In this document: one piece after another, positions 5,902-6,467 of the stretch | Layout of the letters: each line of letters starts with the position of its first letter | Position numbering within the stretch: the first letter of the stretch is position 1 | NCBI GenBank assembly: GCA_937901805.1 | Contig: CALDJI010000090.1 | Span: 1-6,467 of the forward strand | Length of the DNA: 6,467 nt | Source: an uncultured Clostridia bacterium | Lineage (GTDB): Bacteria; Bacillota; Clostridia; Oscillospirales; Ruminococcaceae | Direction of reading: 5' to 3' | Position numbers and translations under genes: made by a program | Notes under the pieces: model-generated | What the model was told of the DNA's origin: nothing | Databases searched by the model: none | Seen by the model: only the letters and a program-made list of their open reading frames with translations

Positions 5902-6380
5902 ATGAAACAGAAGTTTCAGGTAACAAGCCTGCTAATCAGCATTGTACTCGCGGAACTGGTCGGCGCGCTGTCCGCTCTGTTTTCGGGAAACATCGGTTCC
6001 GGATATCAGGGGTTGAACCAACCGCCGCTCTGGCTCCGCCAGGATGGGTATTCCCGGCGGCATGGGGAATCCTGTATGCGCTGATGGGTACGGCCGCTTA
6101 TCTTATATACCAGTCGGATGCAGATCAGGGAAAGAAAAAACAGGCTTTGACCTTTTATGGGGTGCAGTTGTTTTTCAATTTCCTGTGGAGCATCGTCTTT
6201 TTCCGGTTTGGAGCCTACTGGCTTTCGGTGGCGGTGATTATCCTGCTGGATATTTTTCTGGTTGTTACCATGGTTCTGTTTGCACGTATCCGGAAAGCCG
6301 CCATGTACTTTTTCATTCCCTACCTGGCATGGGTTCTGTTTGCCACCTATCTGGACATTGGGGTTGCAGTTCTCAATTAG
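5902..6380 (+). pseudogene. tspO: TspO/MBR family membrane protein, frameshifted by a 2-base duplication
   Basis: TspO proteins are five-helix membrane proteins that bind porphyrins and other tetrapyrroles and affect oxidative-stress responses. ATG 5902 has AGGGAGGGG (5885-5893) with an 8-base gap. The first frame gives helix 1 (residues 8-28) and YQGLNQPPL (35-43), then runs into WLRQDGYS and stops at 6082-6084 after 60 residues. The family continuation APPGWVFPAAWGILYALMG is encoded in another frame from 6033. It is followed by NFLWSIVFF and PYLAWVLFATYLD and ends at TAG 6378. Dropping two bases at the CTCT of 6028-6031 gives PPLAPPGWVFP, exactly the expected junction, and a full product of about 158 residues. 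So CT appears duplicated. All later signature residues are intact, which points to a recent mutation or a sequence error rather than old decay. Confidence 0.85.
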
Positions 6381-6404
6381 AGATCTTTTGAAAAAACAGA
6401 GCCG

Positions 6405-6465
6405 CCGCTAATACAAAACCCGCGAAGAGCTGGTGCTCTCCGCGGGTTTTGTATTAGCGGTTTTT
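6405..6465 (+). terminator. Very long intrinsic terminator after tspO
   Basis: CCGCTAATACAAAACCCGCG (6405-6424) pairs perfectly over 20 bp with 6441-6460. After one A-C mismatch, AGAGC (6426-6430) pairs with GCTCT (6435-6439) around a 4-base loop. T5 follows at 6461-6465, and an A6 run lies upstream at 6391-6396. It starts 24 bases after the tspO stop. The stem of about 26 positions is much longer than a usual terminator. Confidence 0.88.
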
Positions 6466-6467
6466 CA

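Overview
The window looks like chromosomal DNA of a low-to-mid GC, spore-forming Firmicute, most likely a gut or anaerobic Clostridia of the Ruminococcaceae/Oscillospiraceae type. The basis is AGGAGG-type ribosome binding sites, SigA-like promoters, a SpoIIQ-like M23 protein and a Clostridia-like mixture of genes. The genus cannot be told from the sequence alone.

Layout from left to right. A 30-base hairpin lies at the left edge, followed by about 400 bases with no recognisable gene. A minus-strand pair comes next: an AEC-family transporter (792-1730) and, 5 bases downstream of it, a decayed HxlR-type regulator (409-786). The transporter has a good SigA-like promoter with a 9-bp-arm inverted repeat lying on the -10 and probable start site. 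A SpoIIQ-like M23 peptidase (2095-2892) points the other way and ends in a strong terminator. About 525 bases without a convincing gene follow. Next is a well-promoted gene of an unnamed hypothetical family (3508-4068) broken by two compensating frameshifts. It runs convergently towards a Dam/DpnM-type adenine methyltransferase (4118-5134, minus). Divergent from that are a stand-alone NuoE-like [2Fe-2S] protein (5296-5766) and a TspO/MBR membrane protein (5902-6380) broken by a 2-base duplication. A very long terminator hairpin closes the window.

The genes do not form one pathway; this is a string of short, independently promoted units. The main pattern is that three of seven recognisable genes carry one- or two-base indels while their coding content on both sides is still readable. 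This means either recent gene decay or base-level errors in the assembly. The best regulatory observation is a GATC site overlapping the -35 box of the predicted GATC methyltransferase's own promoter. I found no tRNA, rRNA, CRISPR array, transposase, phage gene or recognisable new defence system.
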